64,000 nucleotides of DNA from Porodaedalea pini (Eukaryota > Basidiomycota > Agaricomycetes > Hymenochaetales > Hymenochaetaceae): positions 62,001 to 126,000 of the forward strand of contig NBAY01000049.1 in the NCBI GenBank assembly GCA_002794775.1, read 5' to 3'. Numbering within the stretch: position 1 is the first letter of the stretch; each line of letters begins with the position of its first letter. Position numbers and translations under genes: made by a program. Below are positions 35,142-47,423 of the stretch, piece after piece. The notes beneath the pieces were generated by a model. It was not told the origin of the DNA. It was given only the letters and a program-made list of their open reading frames with translations, and did no database searches.

Positions 35142-37218
35142 ATGTCCGGACTCAAGAACTCGCCCTTTGGAAAGCGCCTCCGTGCGCCCCAGCCGGACAC
35201 CGACAACGACGACGATGCGCCTGCGCGCAACAAGCCACGCGTTAACCCCATATTCGGCGTATCCAACCTCTCTACGCCCTCTCTTGACTCGCGCTCGACA
35301 GACGAGAGTGCAGGACCCTCCTCTCCAGTTTTGCGTCCAAAGGACTACAACGACAGGTGCGTGGCGCAGAAGCGATTAATTTGCGGGTTAGTGACAGGGT
35401 TTGTGCAGGTTTGTGCCATCGAGGGACGGAGGAGACATCCGGACGAGCTATAATTTGATGGACGATGGAGGTCCACAGACACCCTCGAAGACGAACAGGA
35501 TAATTCCGACAGAGTCAGATGCGCTGCGAGGTATGTGCGATTATTTTTCCAACTTTCTCTCAGTGGCACGTCTATGTTTACTCAGCCGTTGATGGCTGCG
35601 GTGCATAAATCAGTGGAAGCATCACTTTTGCAGCAGCATTAGTGGCTTCCTCTGCTTTAGCTGGTCGTCCTTCATTGCTGAGTCTTCCTAGGCTGTGAAA
35701 CATCTGTTCTTTCGAATCTGATCCTCACCACTTCTGATTACTCTCTTAGAACAAGCGAACACGTTGTTCACTTCAATACTGCACACCGAGGTCACGCCAC
35801 CTAAGGCTCGGGACTCGTCGCCTGAACGGACGAATGCAAATGCGTCCACATCTGCCCTTCCCACAACACCTTCGAGAAAGCGACTGTTCAACTTCAACTC
35901 GCCCTCTGGATCCAACCCCGCTACGCCAAAACGCCGATTAGACACGCCTACAGACGAAGTATATTCACTTAGTCCCGTACGCGCAGAGAGCCGGCGACTT
36001 CTAGAGAGTCCTCGAAGGCAATTACGTAGCGTGTGCAAGACGCCGTACCGGGTTTTAGATGCGCCGGATCTTGCAGATGACTTTTACTTGAACCTAGTGG
36101 ACTGGTCGAGTACGAACATTCTCGGAGTTGGGCTTGGTTCGTGTGTGTACTTGTGGACCGCACATACTGCGGCAGTTTCGAAGCTTTGTGACCTGCAGTC
36201 GCAAACAGACACGATCAGCTCACTCTCATGGGTTCAGAAGGTATGTGGCTTTAAAAAAAAATATTTACCAGTCGCTAAACGTGACCAGGGCACCACACTC
36301 GCTATTGGTACATTATCAGGACGATTACACATATATGACGCGAATACGCTACAGCTGCTACGGTCTTACAATCAAGCGCACACACAGCGTATCGGTGCAC
36401 TAGCATGGAATGCACACGTATTGAGCTCGGGTTCAAGGGATCGCATGGTCCATCACCGTGACGTGCGTGAGCAATCGGTACGACCGTTCCGACGATGCGC
36501 TGGCCACCGGCAAGAAGTATGCGGGTTGAAGTGGAGTGGGGATGGCGGACCGCAGAGTGCGATGCTGGCGAGTGGCGGAAATGACAACAAGGTCTGTATA
36601 TGGGACTTGAGGGGTTCGCGTCGAGCCTCAGCAGCGGGAGTATCGTCGAGTACGGATGGTTCTGCGGTACCAGCCAGTTCGATGGAGGATGCGGCCGGTG
36701 ATCAGCCCTTATACAAGTTCCACGAGCACACGGCGGCTGTGAAAGCGCTGGCATGGGATCCTCATATGTCTGGAATTCTTGCAACGGGCGGCGGCACTCA
36801 GGATAAGACACTACGCTTCTGGAATGTGTTCAATGGGACGATGCTCAGCGACCTGGATACAGGGAGTCAGGTATGTAATCGCATCTAAACCACGTGTTCT
36901 TCAAGCTGAACATTCTCCTTGCAGATATGCAACCTCACCTGGTCGCTGACCTCGCACGAGCTCGTGTCGACGCACGGTTTCTCTTCGACGACGGCGCAGA
37001 ATCAAATTTGCATCTGGAAATACCCTTCATTAGATATGGTCGCATCGCTGGCGGGACACACGCACCGCGTGCTGTACCTGGCGATGAGCCCCGACGGGGA
37101 GACGATCGTCACCGGTGCAGGGGACGAGACGCTGCGGTTTTGGAACGCGTTCCCGAAGAAAGAGAGCCGCGAGTCGAAGAAGGAGAGCAAGCTCGATTTT
37201 GGGCGTCTTATTCGATGA
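35142..37218 (+). CDS. APC/C activator Cdh1 (fizzy-related)
   Basis: Five exons: 35142-35356, 35409-35530, 35750-36240, 36289-36870 and 36925-37218; 567 aa, joined in phase. A C-box DRFVPSR (residues 71-77) is created by the first splice. The WD40 propeller starts near residue 245 ([52 protein letters not shown]). The protein ends in the IR tail GRLIR, which docks on the APC/C. Cdh1 recruits mitotic cyclins and other substrates to the anaphase-promoting complex in late mitosis and G1. S/TP sites in the N-terminus fit Cdk control. The third intron (48 nt) is typical; the second (219 nt) is long for this locus. Confidence 0.92.
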
Positions 37219-38000
37219 TTTCCGTTTCTTCTTTTCGTTCATGTTTCTTTTCTCTCTTCTTGTTGTATTAACCATCACGTAGCAAGCACCTTACCATCAA
37301 AAGCAATCATCCCAAGCACCAATCCCCATCACATCACATCTATACGTATAACCACAACCATTGCACAGTACGCCTTTTACTTATGGATTTCTTCGCATAT
37401 TACGTTGCTTTCTTCTTTCTTTCTTCTCGCTATGTATGGTACTTATTGCTACTTGCTGCATTGCTGTACACGTCCTAGTCGTCGATGATAATCTAGCCTC
37501 TCCGCAGAGAACATTCGTTGAGGGTTGTAACGTGACTTAGCGGCCGAGAGTGGCGGAGTCTGAAATGATGTTCCCGGTTTAGAGACGATGGGCCAGCGAA
37601 TCGTCCCTGTCTAACTTTTTCGTTCGAACGACTATCTGCCTTCGTCGTCGTCGTCGTCGCGCCGCCGTCGCTGTTCTCGCCGTCGCCGCCGCCTTCGTCG
37701 CACACGCCCCGTCGCGCTCCGCCGCGTTTTATCGTCGTCGGCGTTCGCCCCCCGCGGTCTTTGGCTTTTGTTCGCGTTCTGCCCCCCTTTTTATCTATTG
37801 ATACCGCACCTTCAGTCGCTACTTTCATTGTTTGTGCGTGTCTCTCTTTCTCACAACCCACACTCGTTTTCAGCCGCTGCACGCTCCTTTCTTATTCCTA
37901 TCTATATTGAATCTGATTTTCGGCCTTTAATTCTCCTCGAAATATCATTTTCGCGCCGTTGCACCTCTTCTCACCATACATTCCATCCTTTTCCTTCCAC
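37219..38000. other. Intergenic, cdh1 3' flank and nrd1 promoter
   Basis: Contains gtcgtcgtcgtcgtcgcgcc-type triplet runs (about 37640-37740) and a C/T-rich tract up to 37995 before the next ATG, as expected for a strong basidiomycete promoter. No gene is supported. Confidence 0.5.
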
Positions 38001-40285
38001 ATGGCCATGGACGACGCCCAGACAGTCTTTGCGTACCCTCCGAGCTACTCGTTTGATCTCGACATGTCCAAGGTTCGTGCTATTGTATTCCGATTTCATG
38101 GTGAAGAGAAAAAAGTCTTATCGCGCAACAGAGGCCTCTGGAAATGAGCGGCGGTCCGGAAACTAAGAAAGCGCGCTGGTCACCCAACTCGTTTACTAAC
38201 AGCCCCGTCGCAACCGGTGCCCGCGATCTCTTTGCAAACTACGGCTACGGCAACCATGCCGCCATCAACCAACAGCAGCAATCGCAGCAACAACACTCGG
38301 GCTATGGCGCAAGCAGCCTTGGGCTTGGCAATGGCAACGGCCAATTGTATTCGACTCCATCACTCACGGTCAACACTGCGACGAGCATGAATGGTTCCGG
38401 TATGGCCTCGCAAATCAGCCCGAGCTCCGCGACATCGCCATTCCCCGGGATGCAGTCGCAGAACGGTGGATTCGGAAGCTATGGGATGAATGGCATGCTT
38501 GGAATGGGTATGGGTGGTATGGGTATGGGCATGCTTGGCGTCGGGGGATTCCCCTACAGCCCGCAGATGGGCTCCTTCCAGCAAGTGCGTACCACGGTGG
38601 GATCCATGTACAAATTCTGACTAACGCGCAGCAGAACTTCGGCCAGCAGCGCATGGGTGCTCTGAATGTGCCGATGACCCCCAATGCAGCCTACTCACCC
38701 GTCGCACTCAATGCAGCTCTTGGCTCCGCAGGTAACGCGACCGGACGTACGGTCTATGTCGGCAATTTACCTTCCACGGCCTCTGTAGACGAGCTTCTCA
38801 ACCTCGTCCACTTCGGCCCACTCGAGTCCATTCGCGTACTCCCGGAGAAGTCCTGTGTCTTCTTGAGCTTCCTCGACGGTGCGACTGCCGCGGCTTTCCA
38901 TGCGGATGCAACGGTCAAGAAGCTCGCTCTCCATGGCTCGGAGCTTAAGATTGGCTGGGGCAAGCCAAGCCCTGTTCCTAGCCAGGTTGCGCTCAGCATC
39001 CAGCAGAGCAACGCGAGCCGGAACGTGTACATTGGCGGCCTCGATGAGGGTATGACTGAGGAGCAGCTTCGTGACGACCTCAGCCGCTTTGGCCTCATAG
39101 ACCAGGTTAAGATTGTGCGTGACAAGAACATCGGCTTTGTCCATTTCTTGAGCATCTCCACTGCTACCAAGGTGAAAATTTCCATCGTGACTCTACTATG
39201 ATGGATCTCTAATTGTTAACTTTCAGGTTGTTGCGACTCTGCCTACGGAGCCTGCGTGGGCCGGCAAGCGCGTCAACTATGGCAAGGACCGTTGCGCGTA
39301 CATCCCCAAGTCGCAGCAGGCGGCTGCACAGGCTGCCCAAGCTGCTGCCGCTCAGTCGCTCGTTGCCCAGTCCGCTGTACAGCTTTCGCCCATGCAGTCC
39401 TCGCCCTTCTCTCCCTATGCACCGTTCTCGCCCGATGGCGTCAACGGAATGGGCTCAACGAGCCTGAATCGCACTGTCTACCTCGGCAATATTCACCCCG
39501 AGACGTCAACTGAGGACCTTTGCAACTCGATTCGCGGCGGTGTCCTTCAGAGTATTCGGTATATGCAAGATAAGCACATTGCTGTGAGTCTGATCATACT
39601 CAGTATTTAATCGTTCATATTGTTAATATTGTCCTTGCAGTTCGTGACCTTCGTCGACCCTACTGCAGCGTTCACGTTCTACCAGGTCGCGTCGTACCAA
39701 GGCCTCACGCTCAACAACCGCCGCCTGAAGGTTGGCTGGGGCAAGAACTCAGGTCCTCTGGCACCTTCGCTCGCACTCGCTGTGCACTCAGGTGCTACGC
39801 GAAATGTGTACATTGGCAATGTCGAAGATTTCGACAAGTTCAATGACGAAAAGTTGAAAAGAGATTTTGGCGAGTATGGTGACATCGAACTCGTCAATTT
39901 CCTCAAGGAAAAGTAAATAGCAGTCTTTTTAACATTCGGGTACAAGTCGTTGATTTTGAAATCTTGCAGGAACTGCGCGTTTGTAAACTTTACGAACATC
40001 TCGAATGCGATCAAGGCGATCGACGGGATCAAGAATAAGCCTGATTACGCGAACCTTCGCATCGCTCACGGAAAAGATCGTTGTGCCAATCCTCCGCGCT
40101 CCGGTCCTCAGGGTGGCACTGGTGGTATGCGTCGCTCCGCAAGTGGCAACAACGCGAGCGTCTCTTCCCCGCTTCCCGATGCGAATGGCGCAGAGTTCGA
40201 GCTTGACGTTGAGGATACTGGTTTCGGTGATGCAGACGCGGCTGTTGGAAACGCGGAGATGCTTGTCAAGGACGAGGTGAACTAG
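38001..40285 (+). CDS. Four-RRM RNA-binding protein, Nrd1/Mrn1 type
   Basis: Six exons: 38001-38072, 38132-38584, 38632-39171, 39227-39583, 39641-39912 and 39970-40285; 669 aa. The first splice gives [20 protein letters not shown] Gln/Gly/Met-rich N-terminus is followed by RRM1 (RTVYVGNLP, about 214-286), RRM2 (RNVYIGGLD, from about 305), RRM3 ([10 protein letters not shown], from about 437) and RRM4 ([10 protein letters not shown], from about 528). The linker signatures [25 protein letters not shown] and [10 protein letters not shown] mark the S. pombe Nrd1 / S. cerevisiae Mrn1 family, which binds mRNAs and controls differentiation and stress responses. A second ATG at 38007 is in frame. The acidic C-terminus is normal for the family. 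Confidence 0.9.
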
Positions 40286-41390
40286 TGGCGCGGAGCTTCG
40301 TCCGATTTGATCAGCGGTGCCTCCCGAGCGCGCGCGGTGTAAATGTCTGTCCGGAATACCCTTCGTTTCCCGTCATCTCGCTCTTTTACTTCGGCTCTCC
40401 CGCCTCGACCATGATATCTATTCACGCCCCCCAAAATACCGCATCGCATTGTGCTACCGTACACCTGGGCGTCCCCCCTCTGCGCTACTCTTACGAATCT
40501 CCGTTAATACCTCAGTGGATGGAGAAAGACGGCTTCGGACCCCGCAAAAGCGCGCGTGTGTTGTGCGCTCGACGCGGGACTTGGGCTATTGGTTGTCAGT
40601 CTTTTTATCAGCTATCCGTTCTCCCCGCTGTCTCTTTAGTTACCTTGATCGTCCCATTGAACATTCTCATTTCTTCCCTTCCTCTTTTCTCTTCCTTTTT
40701 CTCTGTCCTAGTCTCGACCGCCGGTTTCTTATTTGAAGTCACTTATATGCATTATCCTTCGTTCTATTTTCTTCGTCTTTTCTTCTGCGTATTCCTTTCT
40801 TACTCCTCCCTCTCCTGAACCATCTGAGAGGTCGCTCTTCCGGATGGACAGTCTACGCACCTGCACCAGCCGTGTCTCAGTCGGACACCCACCTCTGAAT
40901 CAGCCTCCTGCATCCTCCAGACGCGGTGCGGCGCGTGCTACCTAAACCCATCAATGATAATGTACTGCTCCAGCTCCCATACGCGTCGTCCGCCATGTCC
41001 CTCGTGTCCGAGTTTCCGAGTTTCCGTGTCCCGTAGTGTTCTGCCCCCGTGTGTTCTGATCGTGATGAGCGTAGTAGCGTACGTACGTGTGTAACCATCC
41101 ATCGGTATATATCTATATAGGTTTCGTCCGTCGTGTTTTGGCGGATATATAGTCTCTTGGCCTCTGTCTGTTTGATTCGATTTTGCGAGACGTTCAAAAT
41201 GATTTGTTCTGGAGACGACAAATATTAATATTAATGGTTCTTGGCCACAATGTTGAAAATAGCTTGTAAGCCGTTCATGATCAAGGTTCTTTCTCACCGT
41301 CATAAACTTTACTATATATACTGTTACTAAAGACGGCCCTCAACATCAGCTCGAGGGAACACGCTTTCTCTTGTTACTCTTTCTCTGAAG
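40286..41390. other. Intergenic, nrd1 3' flank
   Basis: Pyrimidine-rich at 40360-40820. Short open frames on the + strand (up to 177 aa at 40285-40818) have no recognisable domain and follow directly on the nrd1 stop, so they are probably 3' UTR. Nothing else is seen. Confidence 0.5.
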
Positions 41391-43783
41391 ATGGGGCTCC
41401 TCACTACTGCTGGGTGTTCCTTCGACAACATGGATGAACAAGGTTCTTCGACGTCCTTGGCAACCATAGACTCACCCCTGCTGCAGCATCTTGACCTCAC
41501 TGATCGTCTCTCGTATGACAAGGATGCTTTACCTTTGACTGGCGGAGCCTACAGTGTTGTTCGTGTCGGCACTTGCGACATTCCTGAGCGCGGCATAATT
41601 AAGGTGGCAGTGAAATCCTTTTTTTATTTTCTTGTATCGACATTGAAGTAAGGCAAATTCTTATCAGATTTGGAAAGTTTGCCCATTTATTTTTGCCCTC
41701 GAGACGATTTTGGGAGAAGTACGTGTTTGGTCGAAGCTCAAGCACGCCAATGTGCTCGAACTTCTGGGTTTCAGTCGAGAGGAGTATGTAAGGCCAAGAA
41801 TTGTAACTCAGTTTATGGAGAATGGAAATGCATGGGACTATGTTCAATTACATCCTGACCTCGATGTTACCCATATGGTACCAATATCGTTGTTGCTCTC
41901 ACTCATTTTGCTGATTGTGCAATACCCCCCGTGACAGATTCTTGGCATTGCTGAGGGCCTCCGCCATCTTCATGATAACGATGTCATACACTCGGACTTA
42001 AGATCTGTATGTGTCGGCTGATTCTGCCAGTGAGTTGTAACACTCATTTTACGTGTTACAGGTCAATGTTTTAATATCAAATTCGGGGGAACCTCTCATC
42101 TACGGTTTTTGTCAACATTGGGCCTCAAGGTCGCTCGATTGGCAAGACATTGGTGTTGATAGAGGGCCGGATCGCTTGGCTCGGTGGTTGTCTCCCGAAC
42201 TCGTCGACTCTTTCAATGACAGATTGTTATATACAAAGGCGTCCAATACATGGGCATTTGGTATGACTGTATATGTGAGACATCTGAGACATATTCTATC
42301 TCATGATTATCTCAATTGTTATGCCTGTTCTCATCTGTTCCAGGAACATTTGACAAGAAAACAGCCATATTATCAATACAGTTTTTACGGGAATGTGCTC
42401 ATGGCTATCACGAATGGACGTCTTCCTGATCGGCCTGGATCCTTTCCCTGTTGGCCATTACACTATCGTGTAATCTGGAATAAGTGCGAGGAGTGCTGGT
42501 CGTATGAGCCAGGTACACGGCCAACAATGGATGTCTTCACTTCGTTACTGAAGGATATAGCCTCCGAATTGGGACCGGTTGCAGATGCGAAACAGGATCC
42601 TGTGAAGATTTCAGCAGATGCCGCACGCGTGAAGTATGGCAAACTGTTGCTCCAGAGGACTCTTGATCAAACCAAGCATCTTGACATCACCAAACATCTC
42701 ACATATGATAAGACTGTTAATCCTCAAGCGGGCGGGTCCTATTGCGATATTCGTGTTGCCATGTACAACACTGCTGGCTCTCACAAAGTAAAGGTTGCTG
42801 TAAAACGCATTCGTGTTTTTTACTCGAGAACTTTCTGACATTATCCCGGTATGGTTGATGTTAATTAAATTTTGATTTCCACGAATCGTATTTGACAACC
42901 CTTCAGATCATCGAGAAGGAATTATGGCTCTGGTGGAGCTTCAACCATGCCAATGTCCTCCCGCTGATTGGCTACATTATGGAGGAGACCGGATTTCCAT
43001 CATTCGTATCAGAATTCATGGAGAATGGCACCGTATGGGACTATGTTCAACAGAATCCCGATCTTAATATTATATATATTGTACGCTACTCTGTTATTGA
43101 CATCTCACTCCTTTCGTGATATTCCTTGTTTCATTTTGACAGATCCTTGGTATCGCTAAGGGTGTCCGCTATCTTCATGATGAACATGTCATACATTCGG
43201 ATCTAAAATCTGTACGTGTCCGCTGAACTACTTATCCTGCAGGAAACAGCACTTATCTCAACGTGTTAAAGGACAATGTTCTGGTCTCAAACCTGGGACA
43301 GCCCCTCATCTGCGACTTTGGTATGTCGCGAACAATTTCCGCCACAATAGCACTGCGTCGCCAAAGAAGCAGTAATGTGGGAGGATCAGCTCGGTGGATG
43401 TCACCCGAACTCCTCAGTACTACTGATGAGGAATCCACATCTGCTTCCAAGGAATCTGATATATGGGCATTCGCTATGACTGTATATGTGAGCCGTATTC
43501 TAACTGATATGATCATCTCAACTGCGATGTCTGATTTCATCTATTCCAGGAGCTGTTGACGAAAAAGCGGCCATATTATCAGTACATGCGCGACCTTCAA
43601 GTGCTCATGGCCATTACGAATGACATTCTTCCAGGCAAGCCCGAGGTCTATAGTGCCTGGCCAGCGCACTATCATGAAGTGTGGAAACTATGCGAGGAGT
43701 GTTGGTCAAAAGAACCGAGCAGCCGACCGAGGATGGATGAATGTGTCACTCGGCTTAGGGGTATAGTCGCGAAAATTGAATGA
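41391..43783 (+). CDS. Tandem TKL-like kinase: pseudokinase plus kinase domain
   Basis: Two kinase domains follow each other with no stop or promoter between them. Domain 1 (41391-42560): DLTDRLSYDKDALPLTGGAY, VAVK (about 41605), HANVLELLGF, catalytic loop HSDLRS...NVLIS (about 41990-42080), and YGF where DFG should be (about 42100); then RWLSPELVDS and WAFGMTVYE. Domain 2 (42640-43783): LTYDKTVNPQAGGSY, VAVKR, HANVLPLIGY, HSDLKS.DNVLVSN (about 43195-43285), DFGMSR (about 43315), RWMSPEL, CEECWSKEPSSRP. Domain 2 has all the residues for activity. Domain 1 keeps the Lys but lacks the DFG Asp. A linker of about 40 residues joins them. Introns fall in matching places in both halves, so the gene arose by internal duplication. 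Exon limits near 41640-41710 are uncertain. Two separate genes are the alternative. Confidence 0.75.
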
Positions 43784-44597
43784 CACCATTTGACTTTATG
43801 TATTATAATTTGGCTTTGATTCACGTATCAACTATTGTCTACTTACATCTAACTAGGTTGTCCACTCGAACTCAGTCAATTGAGCATGTCTCACTCATCG
43901 ACTCGGAGAAGGTTGATTGCATTATACTTTCTCGAGAAGTTATTGATACTATCCCCTGAGTAGAGAGTTCGTATAAAGTGTGCCCTCCATCCATGAGGTA
44001 GGTATTCTGACGGCAGCTTTTCAATCAAGCAGAGTTGTACGAGTACATAGTAAGTATACTGCCAGAATTTTTTCTGTCACGTTGGACATTTTATCTCGAG
44101 CCTGTCTAACCAAGCTAGTCAAGATTTATCCTTGTAGCTGAGATTTGCATCCAACGTCCCAAGCATATATATAACTCGTCCTGAAATCGTCTGTTTACCG
44201 AGTACTATGATATGCGTACACTGCTCTACGGCCAGAAAGCTCAGAGCACTGGAAACTACAAAACTTCTTCCACGAGGCATGACGTAATCATACGTTAAGA
44301 GAACCGAGTGAAGAACGGACGAACGATGAAAATCGAAAGCGAGGCATGATACGCAATATGCAAGATGGTAGAGTAGATTGTCTGTGATCTGATGCGAGGC
44401 ACGAGGAAGAGAGAAGAGGAAGAGAATGGAAGAGCGGACAGAGAGGGAAGAGGAAGAGAAACGGAGTGGGGTCAAAGTCTGTTCATAATGCACAATAAAC
44501 TTAGTGAAGATAGATATGCTAATGGGTTTGAAGTCAGGGAGGAGTGAGGAGAGGCTGTGAAATGCAAGCTCGAAGGGAAAGCGGGTGCTCATAATCA
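43784..44597. other. Intergenic between convergent genes
   Basis: Contains the 3' ends of the kinase gene (+) and the guanylyltransferase gene (-). The open frame through 44119-44597 is the read-through of the last intron of the latter. No independent gene. Confidence 0.5.
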
Positions 44598-46705
44598 TTA
44601 GAGCAAGGTCTTCCAGCCAGACTCCTTGGCGCGCTTCACAAGTCGCTTTACCTCCTGTGAGCGCGCGCGAGTCGTGACCATCAAAGCATCTGGCATATCG
44701 ACGATGACGAGATCGTCGACGCCGAGACAAGCGATGAGCCGTCCCGAGCCGGGAATGACGATGCCGCCTGCAACCTGTTCCGTGAGGACTATATAAAGGA
44801 AGGAAATACATCAGGTTGGAAATTTGAGGTAGTCTTAAAAAGTTAGAAGGCGTACCCAGGTGGTGGTCGCCGAGCACCTTCGGTTGGTTCCTCTCGGCGG
44901 GCAGCATCTCAGAGAGCGATGAGAAGTCTCCTACGTCATCCCAACCGAACGTCGCTGGTACAACAGCAACGCGGCCCTCAGCCGCTGCAGGTTCCGCAAC
45001 GGCATTGTCGATCGGGATCTTCTCAAGTGAGGGCCAGATCTCTGTGAGTGCGTCCTGCCTCTGTGCCTCATCATCCCAGCACTCCGCGATGCGCATAAGG
45101 CCATCATGCAGCTCAGGTTTGTACTCCTTAAGGAGCTCCATAAGGAACGCTGCGCGCGTGACGAACATACCCGCGTTCCAGCGGTACGTGCCCGTTGCAA
45201 GGTACATCGCCGCCGTACGCGCATCGGGCTTCTCCTTGAAGCTCCCGACGAGGCGTGCGTTCGGCGCGTTCGGAAGGTGGAGCGACTCACCGAGGCGCAC
45301 GTACCCGAAGCCAGTCGCCGGATTGCTCGGCGCGATCCCGATCGTCACGAGATACCCCGCGCGCGCGACCTCGACCGCCTCTGCAACTGCGGACAGGAAC
45401 GCGTCGTTGCCAGAGATCATGTGGTCGGCCGCGAAGGACCCGATGACCGCGTCTGGGTCGCGTCGTGCGAGCACTGCGGCAGCGAGGCCGATGGCTGCCA
45501 TCGAGTCCTTCGGCCCCGGCTCGATGAAGAGGTTGTGCGCTGCAAGGTCGGGCAGCTGGTCGCAGATTGACTGCGAGTGGGCCGGGCCGGCCACAACCGT
45601 CGTACGTGCAGGGGACGCGAGCGGGACAAGACGGTCCCACGTGGCTTGAATGAGCGACCGACCACACAGGTTCACGTCGAGGAGGAACTTGGGGTGGTCC
45701 TCGCGTGATAGGGGCCAGAGACGCGTGCCTGCGCCGCCAGCGGGGATGACGACATAAAACCCTGGTATGTCACGCTCTGCGTGGGGGTAGGAAACTAGTC
45801 CTCTATCACCAAGAGGAGAAGGGACACAGAGAATAGGTGGCGAAGGAATACGATGGCTTGGTAGAGCAGTCAAAAACGGTGACTTATTTCGAAGTTTCGG
45901 AGAGCCTGGAGGGGGAGTATGGAGTCCATTTCCATTGTGATGATGGTAACCATTTTGATGGACATTCTGATTCAATCTTAGCTCTTGACGACTAATCGCA
46001 AACAAGAATACGTACTATCGAGGAATCTTTCACAAGCCGCTCGAGATTGGCGTTAGCCATGCGAAGCTCAGCGCACTGCTGGCGAAGCTCCGTAATTTCG
46101 CTATGCTGAATGAAAAGAGATTGTAAATGAGAGCAACTAAAAAAAGCACAAAAGACGGCATCATAGAGAAAACGAAGAGAATTCTCTACTTTGTTTCTAA
46201 AGCAGTTCGTACACAAGACGATCTGATACCGAGAATGTTCCATCTCGCTTTAAAGACCAGCATCCTTAAACCTGCTCTTCAACGAACGTAAGGCCATTGT
46301 GTCACAATAAGCCCCGCATCGTAAACACGACGACTCCTCGTGTCAAACCGACCACCAGCCGCGACGCTATTAATATTGCTTCCCGAACGATATGAAAAGC
46401 TCACTACATCGTCCGGCAGCCGCACTTCTCTTCGCCCTGCTGACCTCGGCTTCTCTAGCAACGTCATACTTGCCAGTCCCTTAACAAAAATACACGCTGT
46501 TTCGCAGTTGCCTGACGCAAAACTCACACCCAAAGCCAGAAATTTGCCCTCAGGCAAGAAATTTAACAAGAAAGCAACTCACCGATTTCTGAACGGTCTC
46601 CATGATCTTCTCAAACATGGACTCAACATTCGGGACTGCAGGAGGACCGGCCATAGCGTGCTTGGGTGAAGCAGCAAGACCAAGAGTGGGGGAAGACAAA
46701 GACAT
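44598..46705 (-). CDS. Bacterial-type mannose-1-phosphate guanylyltransferase
   Basis: Four exons: 46705-46583, 46105-46016, 45966-44856 and 44788-44598; about 504 aa. The core reads VVIPAGGAGTRLWPLSR and EDHPKFLL (nucleotide-binding loop), then FIEPGPKDSMAAI, GSFAADHMI, FKEKPDA, YRWNAGMFVTR and GWDDVGDFSSL, which is the ManC/NTP-transferase pattern. The last exon adds GGIVIPGSGRLIACLGVDDL. It makes GDP-mannose from mannose-1-phosphate and GTP for glycosylation and cell-wall mannans. It lacks the C-terminal isomerase half of bacterial ManC and the hexapeptide repeats of the usual eukaryotic Psa1 enzyme. The N-terminus carries a predicted coiled coil (EITELRQQCAELRMANANLE) absent from bacterial enzymes. 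The first intron (about 480 nt) may hide another exon. Confidence 0.83.
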
Positions 46706-47421
46706 TGCGTGGCAAAGTGCAAAGTATACGGGGTGGTAGAATCAAAGAGCGTGGATGTGCTGTAGCGGGTTAAATAGCAATTGCGTCGTCAGGTGTTGGC
46801 GGCCGGCGTTTGTGCGTGTGGCACTGATCATGAAGCATCCCGGGCTGGGTGCTTTCGGAGAGTCCAAATTTAACGCGTGGAACGTGACTTCCGAATGTGC
46901 ATTTTTGTCTACGATTTCTTCTTTATTTATTTTCTCCATCTTCCAGTTCTGCTTATTTCTGCCAGAGGGCTTACATATCTAGGTGACCATCCACTATCCA
47001 TGTCTCTTTTACAGTAATTTCTGCTGAAGATGGCTCTCCACCGCTTTTGCTGACGTGTCTTTTCTCATGGCGGGCTGCGGCTGCTGCGCAGGTCGGTTCG
47101 GTGAGGCCCGCATTCACCCTGCATCCCAAAAGCAATTTCCGTCGTCATAAACGCGAAAATGAAGCCAATTAATACGGACCTACGATGCAGCGGAGATATT
47201 ATATTTCGTTCAACCTGAATGCACCCGGTCGTCAGCTAGAGCTTCGCTCAACTCCGATAAAACAGCAAAGAGGCCTCTTTTCTTTCGTCTGCATGAGGCA
47301 CTTTTTGGTCCCATGAAAGGACTTCGGCTGGAATAATGTCACCTCAAGAACGTTGTGCTGTCGCGATTGTGTGGGCATGTGGAATTGAGGAGATGGCCCG
47401 GTAATCTGACGTGGCCGACCA
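46706..47421. other. Intergenic upstream of the guanylyltransferase gene
   Basis: No gene supported. The first 100 bases upstream of the ATG contain gttaaatagcaattgcg and are the likely promoter. 47100-47420 is unique sequence up to the fold-back element. Confidence 0.45.
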
Positions 47422-47423
47422 TA

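Noticed and set aside
44119..44855. C-terminal 250 residues of the long minus-strand frame 46005-44119
   Set aside because: They are read-through of the last intron. The true last exon (44788-44598) is in another frame and matches the enzyme family.
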